64,000 bases of DNA from the NCBI GenBank assembly GCA_964526735.1, contig CAZGLO010000003.1:1-64000 (forward strand), read 5' to 3'. The stretch is from JAAUSY01 sp964526735 (lineage in GTDB: Bacteria; Chloroflexota; Chloroflexia; Chloroflexales; Chloroflexaceae). The translations under genes were made by a program, and so were the position numbers. The number at the start of each line of letters is the position of its first letter. Within the stretch, counting starts at the first letter, position 1. Below are positions 15,878 to 22,912 of the stretch, one piece after another. The notes beneath the pieces were generated by a model. The model was given only the letters and a program-made list of their open reading frames with translations, was not told where the DNA came from and made no database searches.

Positions 15878-17200
15878 CTAGTAGAGCATAGCGCTGGCGT
15901 CGCGGGCAATCTGGCGCAACCGCTTCGCTGTCTCTTTGACCCCTTGCTTGTCTTGATCATCGGCCAAGCTGTTGAGCTTCTTGACAAACTCCGGCGTGAC
16001 CATGTTCATATTCTCCCGCAAGAGCTTGATGCTTTCTTTGGGCGTATCGCAGAGCAGCAGCTCGTTGATAAACCGTTCTTCTGGCGGCAACTGCGACTGA
16101 ATAAACTCAATCGCCATACGGCTAACGTCTTCCAGACGACGAGCAGCCTCTTCATCGCCGTGCCGCCGTGCCGCCTCGATGTTGGAGGAGGCGATGAGCA
16201 TAAAGGCTTCGTTGATGTGCTCTTTGTGCTGCTTCAATGCCTGCTGCGGGTCTTCTGCTTGCACAATCTCTTGCAATGCGTTGGCCGCGCCCTCAAAGAT
16301 GGCTTGGGCTTCTTTGTCGAGCCGCTCGACCGTCTCGTGGACAAGCGTGCGGCGTTGCTTCATCTTCTCCGCCTCGTCGGTTTTGCCTTCTTGCTCCAGC
16401 GCTTCTATCTGTGAGGCCCACGCTTGGAACAAGGCATAGTCGATGACTGGGCGAGTCTCGGCAACCACCTGCTCCAACTCTTCCTCAGCGGTGTCCATCA
16501 AGCGCTGGAGGACTTCATCAGCATCGGCTGTGGAGGGAGATTCAAATTCTTCATCAAACCCAACTTGCTTGGCCAACTTCTCGCGCAATTTCACCAGTAA
16601 TTCAACTGACTCGTGCTGATTTTCTTGGGCACTCGCGTCAATGAAGGCCGATAATGTGGCGAAAAATTCGTAGTTGAAGTGCTCTTGATGCTCCTGCACC
16701 AACTGCGCAAAGGTTTCATCATCTTCAAGCGCCCCCGCCAATGAACTGATAATTTCTACCCGCTTACGCTGCTGCTCAACCACCTCCTTGGGGATGCCAT
16801 CGGCTTCAAGGATAGCATCGACAAGCGATTGAAGCGTCATGAACCGTTTTGGGGTTAGCAGATAGCCGCGAGGGGCATCTTCGGGGAGCGTTTGGGTGAT
16901 GGCGCTGGACATCTCGCCGATAAACCGCTCTTGGTCTTCGGCGCTCATCTTCATCTCTTGTGGGATATACACAAAGCAGGCTTGCTTAGAAGCGTCGTGG
17001 TAGATAAGAGGGGTGGCAATCATCGTCGCCGCGCCGCACGACGTGCATGTGGCAATGTTGAGCCGTCCAGCAACGAGAGTCTGCTTGATTTCGGGTTGTT
17101 GGGTCGCGTCTACCAAGCTGTGTATGGTCGTTCGGAAGGTTTGTTGGCAGTTTGGGCACGACAATTGAGCAACTTGCGGTTGCGGGGAGGTAGCGGCCAT
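15878..17200 (-). CDS. CpXC-domain protein with long helical C-terminus
   Basis: 440 aa from the ATG at 17200; an in-frame extension to 17347 overlaps the promoter region and is unlikely. Residues 12-85 hold the CpXC zinc-ribbon-like domain: LSCPNCQQTF, a long insert, then TCTSCGAATMIATPLIYHD and FVYIP. The remaining 350 residues are acidic, mostly helical and free of membrane segments, with segments such as EELEQVVAETRPVID and AEKMKQRRTLVHETVERL. The biochemical role of CpXC proteins is not established. It precedes the GT9 gene by 11 bases and is divergent from the lysC locus. Confidence 0.7.
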   Translation of the reverse strand: MAATSPQPQVAQLSCPNCQQTFRTTIHSLVDATQQPEIKQTLVAGRLNIATCTSCGAATMIATPLIYHDASKQACFVYIPQEMKMSAEDQERFIGEMSSAITQTLPEDAPRGYLLTPKRFMTLQSLVDAILEADGIPKEVVEQQRKRVEIISSLAGALEDDETFAQLVQEHQEHFNYEFFATLSAFIDASAQENQHESVELLVKLREKLAKQVGFDEEFESPSTADADEVLQRLMDTAEEELEQVVAETRPVIDYALFQAWASQIEALEQEGKTDEAEKMKQRRTLVHETVERLDKEAQAIFEGAANALQEIVQAEDPQQALKQHKEHINEAFMLIASSNIEAARRHGDEEAARRLEDVSRMAIEFIQSQLPPEERFINELLLCDTPKESIKLLRENMNMVTPEFVKKLNSLADDQDKQGVKETAKRLRQIARDASAMLY

Positions 17201-17278
17201 GAAGTAGCTATGTCCTTTCTTTCGATCTTTCCTTTGATTCGCTTGTTCTCTCTCTTGGCCTATAGCAAAACACTGTTG

Positions 17279-17287
17279 ATTATAGCA
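17279..17287 (-). promoter_or_regulatory. Extended -10 element, probable CpXC promoter
   Basis: TGCTATAAT on the minus strand, about 80 bases before the CpXC ATG. No clear -35. Confidence 0.5.
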
Positions 17288-17435
17288 TAGATGATGTATG
17301 ATACCCTCTCCAACTACGATAATACCATTGCAAAGGGTTCGGCGCAATCTCCCTCACCCCGCTCGCCCCGTTCCTCCCACTTGTCCTCAACCCGTAGCCA
17401 TGGTATATTCAATCTCTACAAGCAGGTACTCAGTG

Positions 17436-17511
17436 CAGGTATATTCAGACAAGGAAGGAATACCCCTCACACACTATGCGAGTTGCTATGAAATTTGGCG
17501 GGACATCAGTC
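17436..17511. repeat. 76-bp perfect direct repeat, left copy (duplicated lysC 5' end)
   Basis: Identical over 76 bases to 19402-19477. It covers 40 bases of lysC leader and the first 12 codons. After it the frame runs three codons into the island and stops: ghost peptide MRVAMKFGGTSVKSL, start 17476, stop 17521-17523. Confidence 0.97.
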
Positions 17512-17541
17512 AAATCACTCTAATTGAAAGTTGGCTTAAAA

Positions 17542-18417
17542 ATGCCCAATCATCCGTTGGCCGAAGTGTTCGGTTTTCCAATTAATAATCTCTCCTCTAC
17601 TGTTGAACGATACCGTAAAAATAGACTTTGTCCTTATAACAATAAAGTTCCATCTTGTACCAAAGATAAAGCTAAAGACCCGTTAGGGGTTTGTAGCATT
17701 TTTGAGGGCGAACAGGTTGCTATTACTTGCCCGATCCGCTTTCGACAGGATTGGTTGATCGTAGAAGATGCAGCCAATTTCCTTTTTCCGCCAAATACAA
17801 CCTGGACATCGTTGCAGGAAATAAGACTCAATGATGCTTATGGTAAAACGGCCGGTAACATCGATTTTGTGTTGATGGCTTATGATGAAACTGGTCAAAT
17901 TACAGATTTCGGTTCGCTTGAGGTTCAAGCGGTTTATATTTCGGGCAATGTGCGTCAGCCGTTTGCCCAGTATATGGCCGACAGGGCTGCCAACCAAGAT
18001 ATGGTCTGGACAGCAACCAATGTTAGAGCCGATTATTTGTCATCTTCGCGTAAACGTTTAGTGCCGCAAATGCTTTACAAGGGGGCCATCCTTCAAACAT
18101 GGCAAAAAAAGCAAGCCGTAGCTTTGCACCGCGCTTTCTATGAAACCCTGCCAGATTTGCCGGAAGTGCCACAAAACGAAGCTGATGTTGCCTGGCTTGT
18201 TTACGAATTTCGGTTTCAGCAAGAACAAAACCAGTATCAGTTAGTGCCGTACAAAACCATCTACACGCAATTTAGGGCAGCTTTACAGACTATTGCAACT
18301 CCCGAAGCCGGACCAGTTGAAAAATTTTTAAGCGAATTGCAGACGAAACTCGACGAAAAACTGGAGAATAATTACCCACCCGATGCGCCCACTCTCGTGG
18401 ATATCATTAGGGGGTAA
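17542..18417 (+). CDS. NotI-family restriction endonuclease
   Basis: 291 aa from the ATG at 17542; a TTG at 17524, directly after the ghost-peptide stop, is an alternative. The N-terminus has the family signature PLAEVFGFP..N, then four cysteines (LCPYNN, PSCTKD, GVCSI, ITCPIR), matching the cysteine-bound metal site known in NotI. A PD-(D/E)XK-like core follows, with NIDFVL and, after a strand, SLEVQ: an E-X-Q in place of E-X-K, as I recall for BglII-like enzymes and NotI. It would cut unmethylated DNA; the target site cannot be read. The gene ends 3 bases before the methylase start. The duplicated lysC 5' region lies directly upstream and may supply transcription. Confidence 0.85.
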   Translation: MPNHPLAEVFGFPINNLSSTVERYRKNRLCPYNNKVPSCTKDKAKDPLGVCSIFEGEQVAITCPIRFRQDWLIVEDAANFLFPPNTTWTSLQEIRLNDAYGKTAGNIDFVLMAYDETGQITDFGSLEVQAVYISGNVRQPFAQYMADRAANQDMVWTATNVRADYLSSSRKRLVPQMLYKGAILQTWQKKQAVALHRAFYETLPDLPEVPQNEADVAWLVYEFRFQQEQNQYQLVPYKTIYTQFRAALQTIATPEAGPVEKFLSELQTKLDEKLENNYPPDAPTLVDIIRG

Positions 18418-18420
18418 TTA

Positions 18421-19296
18421 ATGGCTTATCAATTGTCTTTTTTCCCACATCAAGACAAAATCGTGAATGTGGCTTCAGTCCCTTTGCGCAGTCCATTTCG
18501 GTATCCTGGTGGTAAAACTTGGTTGGTGCCACGTCTCAGGCAATGGTTGTCCAGTTTGCCGGAGAAGCCGAGTGAATTTGTAGAGCCATTTACCGGAGGT
18601 GGAATTATTGGGTTAACCGTTGCATTTGAAGATTTAGCGGATCACGTGACATTAGTTGAATTAGACCATCAGATCGCAGCGGTTTGGAGAACCATTCTTG
18701 GTGAAGGTGGAGAATGGTTGGCAAACAAGATAGTTGAATTTAATTTTTCGCCTGAAACGGTTGAAGCGGAATTAGCAAAAACAGATTTGTCTACTCACGA
18801 GCAAGCCTTTCAAACAATTTTAAAGAACCGTGTCAATCACGGGGGAATATTGGCTCCCGGTGCCGGTAAGGTTAAATACGGTGAAAATCGAAAAGGACTT
18901 GCCTCTCGTTGGTATCCTGAGACATTAAGTAAACGTATTAGAAAAATTGCAAAAATACGACAAAAGCTCACGTTTATGGAAGGTGAAGGCCTAGAAATAT
19001 TAAAAGATAAAATGTATCGAAAAGACAGAGTTTTCTTTATCGATCCGCCTTATACTGCCGGGGGAAAAAGTGCTGGTAGTCGGCTTTATACGCATTTTGA
19101 GCTTGACCACGACAAATTGTTTGAAATCAGCAGTCACCTTGCTGGTGATTTTCTGATGACTTACAGTATTGATAATCCTATTCAAGTTTTGGTGAAAAAA
19201 TATCAGTTACAGATGAAAGAAATAGCAATGAAGAATACTCACCACGCCAAAATGACAGAATTACTCATTGGGCGCAATTTGGAATGGGTTAGTTGA
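18421..19296 (+). CDS. D12-class DNA adenine-N6 methyltransferase (Dam-like)
   Basis: 291 aa. It contains the SAM-binding PFRYPGGK (residues about 25-32) and EPFTGGG, VELD in the adenosine pocket, and the catalytic DPPY followed by TAGGKSAGSRLY. It should methylate adenine in the site of the neighbouring endonuclease and so protect the host. The start is 3 bases after the endonuclease stop, so the pair is one operon. No terminator is seen in the 145 bases before lysC, so read-through into lysC is likely. Confidence 0.9.
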   Translation: MAYQLSFFPHQDKIVNVASVPLRSPFRYPGGKTWLVPRLRQWLSSLPEKPSEFVEPFTGGGIIGLTVAFEDLADHVTLVELDHQIAAVWRTILGEGGEWLANKIVEFNFSPETVEAELAKTDLSTHEQAFQTILKNRVNHGGILAPGAGKVKYGENRKGLASRWYPETLSKRIRKIAKIRQKLTFMEGEGLEILKDKMYRKDRVFFIDPPYTAGGKSAGSRLYTHFELDHDKLFEISSHLAGDFLMTYSIDNPIQVLVKKYQLQMKEIAMKNTHHAKMTELLIGRNLEWVS

Positions 19297-19401
19297 TTGG
19301 TTGAAGAAATTTACCAGCTAATAATCGTGTTTAGCCCAACCACCCAAGCAGCGGATTTGAGCAAGGCGTGGCTTTGATACGGCAAAGTTTTGAGACCGGT
19401 T

Positions 19402-19477
19402 CAGGTATATTCAGACAAGGAAGGAATACCCCTCACACACTATGCGAGTTGCTATGAAATTTGGCGGGACATCAGTC
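19402..19477. repeat. 76-bp perfect direct repeat, right copy (authentic lysC 5' end)
   Basis: Perfect match to 17436-17511. After this copy the frame continues into the complete aspartokinase. Confidence 0.97.
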
Positions 19478-20851
19478 GGCAGTCCCGAAGCCATCCGCCA
19501 CGTCGTCGATATTATGAAGCGCACGAGTGAGCAGCAGCATCAGGCTGTGGTTGTTGTCTCTGCGATGAACGCCCCCTCCCTCCGCACCACCGACACGCTC
19601 ATCCACAGCGCGCGGTTGGCGGCGCAGGGGAACTATGAGGAGGCGGTTGCCGCGCTCCCCAAGCTCCACGACCTCTATATGGAGGCGGCGCGCGACCTTT
19701 CCACTCCAGCCGAATGCGACACACTCCACACCAAGTTGCAAGAGATTTTTGACCTGGTAGACAAGCTGCTCTACAGCATCAGCATCCTGAATGAACTGAC
19801 GCCGCGGGCGCTTGACCTCATCAGCGGCCAGGGAGAGCGGTGTAATGCGCGTCTCATCGCCAGCGCCGCGCGTAGTGCCGGACTCGATTCGCGGGCCATC
19901 GACGCGACCGATCTCATCATCACCGACGAGCAGCACGGCGAAGCCAATCCGTTGATGCGAGAGACGTGTGCGCAGTGTGAGCAGCATATCGTCCCTCTGC
20001 TTGAGCTTGGGAGTATCCCTATTGTCACGGGGTTTATCGGTACCACGACCGAAGGCGTGCCAACGACGTTGGGCCGCGGCGGGAGTGACTACTCGTGTGC
20101 GATATTGGGCGCGGCACTTGGGGCTGATGAAGCGTGGTTTTGGAAGGAAGTTGACGGGGTGATGACCGCCGACCCGCGCATCGTGCCAGATGCCCGCTCT
20201 CTGCCATCGTTGTCCTACACCGAGATGGCGGAATTGGCCTACTACGGGGCAAATATCCTGCACCCACGCACGGTTTACCCGCTTGTGCAGCGTTCTATCC
20301 CCACTCGCATTCTCAACACCTTCAACCCCTCGCACCCGGGCACGACCATCACCCAAGAGGCGGTCAACACGATTAAGGCAGTCACCTCCATTGACAACGT
20401 GAGTATGATCCGCGTTGGCGGGCCGGGGATGCTTGGCTTACGGGGGATTGCCGCGCGCATTTTTGGAGCGGTGGCGCGGGTGGGGTCAAATATCCTGCTC
20501 ATCACCCAGGCCAGCAGTGAGCAAAATATCTGTTTTATCGTCCCGCAACACGAATCTGAAGCGACCGTCAAGGAGTTGCGCCATGAACTTGCCCGCGACC
20601 TCTCGCACCACGACGTGGAGCACGTTGACGTGATTGAGCCGGTGAGCATTGTTGCGCTGGTAGGCTCCGGTATGCGCGGGTTGCCGGGGATTGCCGGACG
20701 AGCGTTTAGCGCGCTTGGCGAGCAGGGTATCAACATCATCGCCATTGCACAGGGCAGTACGGAGTATAATATCTCGCTTGTGGTTAATGGAGCGGACGGG
20801 GCAAACGCCATCCAGGTCATACACCGTGCGTTTGATTTGGGAGCGTCATAA
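19442..20851 (+). CDS. lysC: Aspartokinase
   Basis: 469 aa. It phosphorylates aspartate at the entry to lysine, threonine and methionine synthesis. Visible: KFGGTSVGS, VVVVSAMN, the insert and SGQGE typical of monofunctional AK III-like enzymes, TTLGRGGSDYSC, WKEVDGVMTADPR, and ILHPRTV. Two C-terminal ACT domains follow (residues about 325-465: ISMIRVGG-like and VGSGMRGLPGIAGRAF), so feedback control by end-product amino acids is expected. An AAGGAAGG lies unusually far (18 bases) before the ATG at 19442; ATG at 19454 is an alternative. Its native upstream promoter is now 1.9 kb away, beyond the restriction island. Confidence 0.96.
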   Translation: MRVAMKFGGTSVGSPEAIRHVVDIMKRTSEQQHQAVVVVSAMNAPSLRTTDTLIHSARLAAQGNYEEAVAALPKLHDLYMEAARDLSTPAECDTLHTKLQEIFDLVDKLLYSISILNELTPRALDLISGQGERCNARLIASAARSAGLDSRAIDATDLIITDEQHGEANPLMRETCAQCEQHIVPLLELGSIPIVTGFIGTTTEGVPTTLGRGGSDYSCAILGAALGADEAWFWKEVDGVMTADPRIVPDARSLPSLSYTEMAELAYYGANILHPRTVYPLVQRSIPTRILNTFNPSHPGTTITQEAVNTIKAVTSIDNVSMIRVGGPGMLGLRGIAARIFGAVARVGSNILLITQASSEQNICFIVPQHESEATVKELRHELARDLSHHDVEHVDVIEPVSIVALVGSGMRGLPGIAGRAFSALGEQGINIIAIAQGSTEYNISLVVNGADGANAIQVIHRAFDLGAS

Positions 20852-20939
20852 TGGGGTGATGCTTTTTTTATCCCACCGCTGCTGCAGCAGTACAACCACA
20901 GTACCGTATTGCGCAGGGGTGGGCGATGTGGAGGCGAAT

Positions 20940-22754
20940 ATGCGGAACGAGGATCGCGGGAATGAACCCGAACACGGCCAAGAATACAAAGATGCACATT
21001 GGCGTACCTTCAAAATCATCGTAGTTGGCACGACGATAGGAGCAGCATTTGCTCACGTCCTCTACCACTACGTGCTCAAGCGAATACTCGCCTCAAACCG
21101 CTCCCTGCCGCCCGACTCGGCAGGCCGTGATGCGGCGAAGACATCGGGAGGTGTGGGGAGGGGCATTGGCAAGGATGTCGGGAGAGAGGCGGGTGGCGAA
21201 GTAGGCGATAAGGACATGCCCGATCAGCCCCCGCCCCCGCCGGAAACAATGCATTTTGCATTTGACACGCTTGATATGGTTTCCTTCGCCCCCGGCCAAG
21301 ACACCACACAGCACGAAGCCCTCTGGACGATGCTGCAGCAGGAGGGGTTCCGCCAGTGCGGCGAGGGCTATCGCACCAATTGGGCTTTTCACCTCCACGC
21401 CGCCGCCAACGACCTTGGTGTTCCTCTTGCCCCCACTGCCAGCGCCAACCAACGCATTTCCCATCAGGGCAAGCAATATGGCTTTCAAGTCTTTGCCCGC
21501 GATACGCTCTTCAACGAAATCCCCAAATGGAGCGATGTACAGAGCTTGAATAACGCGTTGCAAGGCGGTATACCGGATGAGGGAGCGGCGCGGACGCTGT
21601 TGGATGCTACCTACCAACTGGTGGGGACAACCTTCCACGTCGAATGGGCGACGCACCAATTTGCCGTCAAGCACCGCCTTGGCCCCGCCTTGAGCGAGGC
21701 TTACCGTATCACGGTCGATGGCCAAGAGTATTCGTTGCAGGTATTCGCCGCCGATACGCTCTATGCCGCCGTCCCCAATTGGTCAGACGTGCGGCGGTTG
21801 AGCGAGACTGCCGCGGGGGCATTGCGAGAGGCATTGCTTGCCGAGACCTACCGCGTTGCCGACACGCCCTACGATTCCACGAACCCCTTTGCCCAGCTTG
21901 CGGCTGAGAAAAACCTTGGCACACCGCTCTCCGACATCTACCCAGTTGACCTCAATGGCGCGCCGTTCACGGTGCAAGTGTTTGCGGGGGGAGTGGTCTA
22001 CGCGGGGGAGGATGGGGTAACCCGTTTCCAACACGACCTCGTCAAGCCCTCCCCGCCAGAGAGCAAGCCAGAGGAAGGATCATCGGTTTCTCCCATCTTG
22101 CCAGGCGATACCGTGAGTAGCCCTGACCATGCGCTCAGCAACAAACGCCCCTCATTTGCGATGCTGCCGGTGGCGGGCCAACCGCGTATTTCGCAGTTTT
22201 ACGGCTATACCAAGTGGTCAGCAGGTGAAGGCCGGAAGTATTATGGCGCGTGTCAAGGCAAGCATCCGGGGATTGATTTTGCCGTGGCGGTGGGCACCCA
22301 ACTGCTTGCTATCGACTATGGTGTGGTGATGTGCGCCGGACGGCCCAATCAGGAATGTCCCTTTGGTGGCAGCCCGCCGATGTTGGCGATTGTCCGCTAT
22401 GGGAGCATCTACGCTATCTACGGCCACGCCAGCGCGGTCAGGGTAGAGAAGGGCCAGCGCGTTGAGCCGGGGCAGGTGGTGTGCTTGTCGGGTGATTATG
22501 GCGGGCCGCACCTGCACTTTGAGATACGTCCCGTCCCCGACCGCATACTGAACAATACCGACCCCAACCAACCGGCTGTGAACCCAGGAAACGCCATCAA
22601 CCCGATTGACTTCTTCAATGCAAAGTTGAACCGCTATTTTGATGCGCAGTTGCAGAATCTTGGGGGGAATAGCCATTTTTGCCGCGGGTCGCTCCGTGAT
22701 CAGACGCCAATACAGTTTGCCGGTGCGGTCGAAACCCGTCCATGCACGCAATAA
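20940..22754 (+). CDS. M23-family peptidoglycan endopeptidase with three N-terminal repeats
   Basis: 604 aa from the ATG at 20940, which has GGAGG 6 bases upstream; longer frames overlap lysC. One N-terminal transmembrane segment (residues about 24-44) anchors it outside. Residues 45-100 are a Gly/Asp/Arg-rich linker. Residues about 110-340 hold three copies of a unit of about 75 residues with the words LGxPL..., YxxxVFAxDTLY and PNWSDV. The lysostaphin-like domain at about 400-540 has HPGID and HLHFE, the zinc ligands, plus YGHAS. It would cleave cell-wall cross-bridges or bind peptidoglycan during growth or division. It lies 88 bases after lysC. Confidence 0.82.
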   Translation: MRNEDRGNEPEHGQEYKDAHWRTFKIIVVGTTIGAAFAHVLYHYVLKRILASNRSLPPDSAGRDAAKTSGGVGRGIGKDVGREAGGEVGDKDMPDQPPPPPETMHFAFDTLDMVSFAPGQDTTQHEALWTMLQQEGFRQCGEGYRTNWAFHLHAAANDLGVPLAPTASANQRISHQGKQYGFQVFARDTLFNEIPKWSDVQSLNNALQGGIPDEGAARTLLDATYQLVGTTFHVEWATHQFAVKHRLGPALSEAYRITVDGQEYSLQVFAADTLYAAVPNWSDVRRLSETAAGALREALLAETYRVADTPYDSTNPFAQLAAEKNLGTPLSDIYPVDLNGAPFTVQVFAGGVVYAGEDGVTRFQHDLVKPSPPESKPEEGSSVSPILPGDTVSSPDHALSNKRPSFAMLPVAGQPRISQFYGYTKWSAGEGRKYYGACQGKHPGIDFAVAVGTQLLAIDYGVVMCAGRPNQECPFGGSPPMLAIVRYGSIYAIYGHASAVRVEKGQRVEPGQVVCLSGDYGGPHLHFEIRPVPDRILNNTDPNQPAVNPGNAINPIDFFNAKLNRYFDAQLQNLGGNSHFCRGSLRDQTPIQFAGAVETRPCTQ

Positions 22755-22758
22755 ACGC

Positions 22759-22764
22759 TATAAT
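22759..22764 (+). promoter_or_regulatory. -10 element (TATAAT) before the pseudokinase gene
   Basis: Perfect TATAAT, about 150 bases before the start at 22913, with no good -35. The leader contains the direct repeat GGAACGTTGCGGGTT (22860-22890). Confidence 0.35.
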
Positions 22765-22912
22765 ACTATATTGGCCATAATGAGCGGGGTGTTCGTTTAA
22801 GAGGGAGCAGATTGTATCGAGAACGCTACGATGGTACGAATAGTATCGTATGCCCCAGTGGAACGTTGCGGGTTGGAACGTTGCGGGTTGATAAGAAAGG
22901 CTCACACGGCTC

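Larger units (their letters stand above)
17201..17541. other. Divergent intergenic region between the CpXC gene and the restriction gene
   Basis: 341 bases without a full gene. It contains the CpXC promoter element, a weak plus-strand candidate (TTGATT 17276-17281, 15 bases, TATGAT 17297-17302), and the first copy of the 76-bp repeat with a 15-codon ghost of the lysC start. Confidence 0.6.
17512..19401 (+). mobile_element. Restriction-modification island inserted in lysC with long target duplication
   Basis: 1.89 kb between two perfect 76-bp direct repeats of the lysC 5' end, holding only a NotI-like endonuclease and an adenine methylase. Base composition is clearly AT-richer than both flanks. 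No transposase, integrase or terminal inverted repeats are visible. lysC downstream is intact because its start was duplicated. Confidence 0.85.

Noticed and set aside
17512..19401. Insertion sequence or transposon carrying the restriction genes
   Set aside because: No transposase and no terminal inverted repeats are seen, and the 76-bp flanking duplication is far longer than usual transposon target duplications.
20691..20939. Longer N-terminus for the M23 peptidase overlapping lysC
   Set aside because: It would overlap the lysC end by 160 bases in another frame; the ATG at 20940 has a strong GGAGG site directly upstream.
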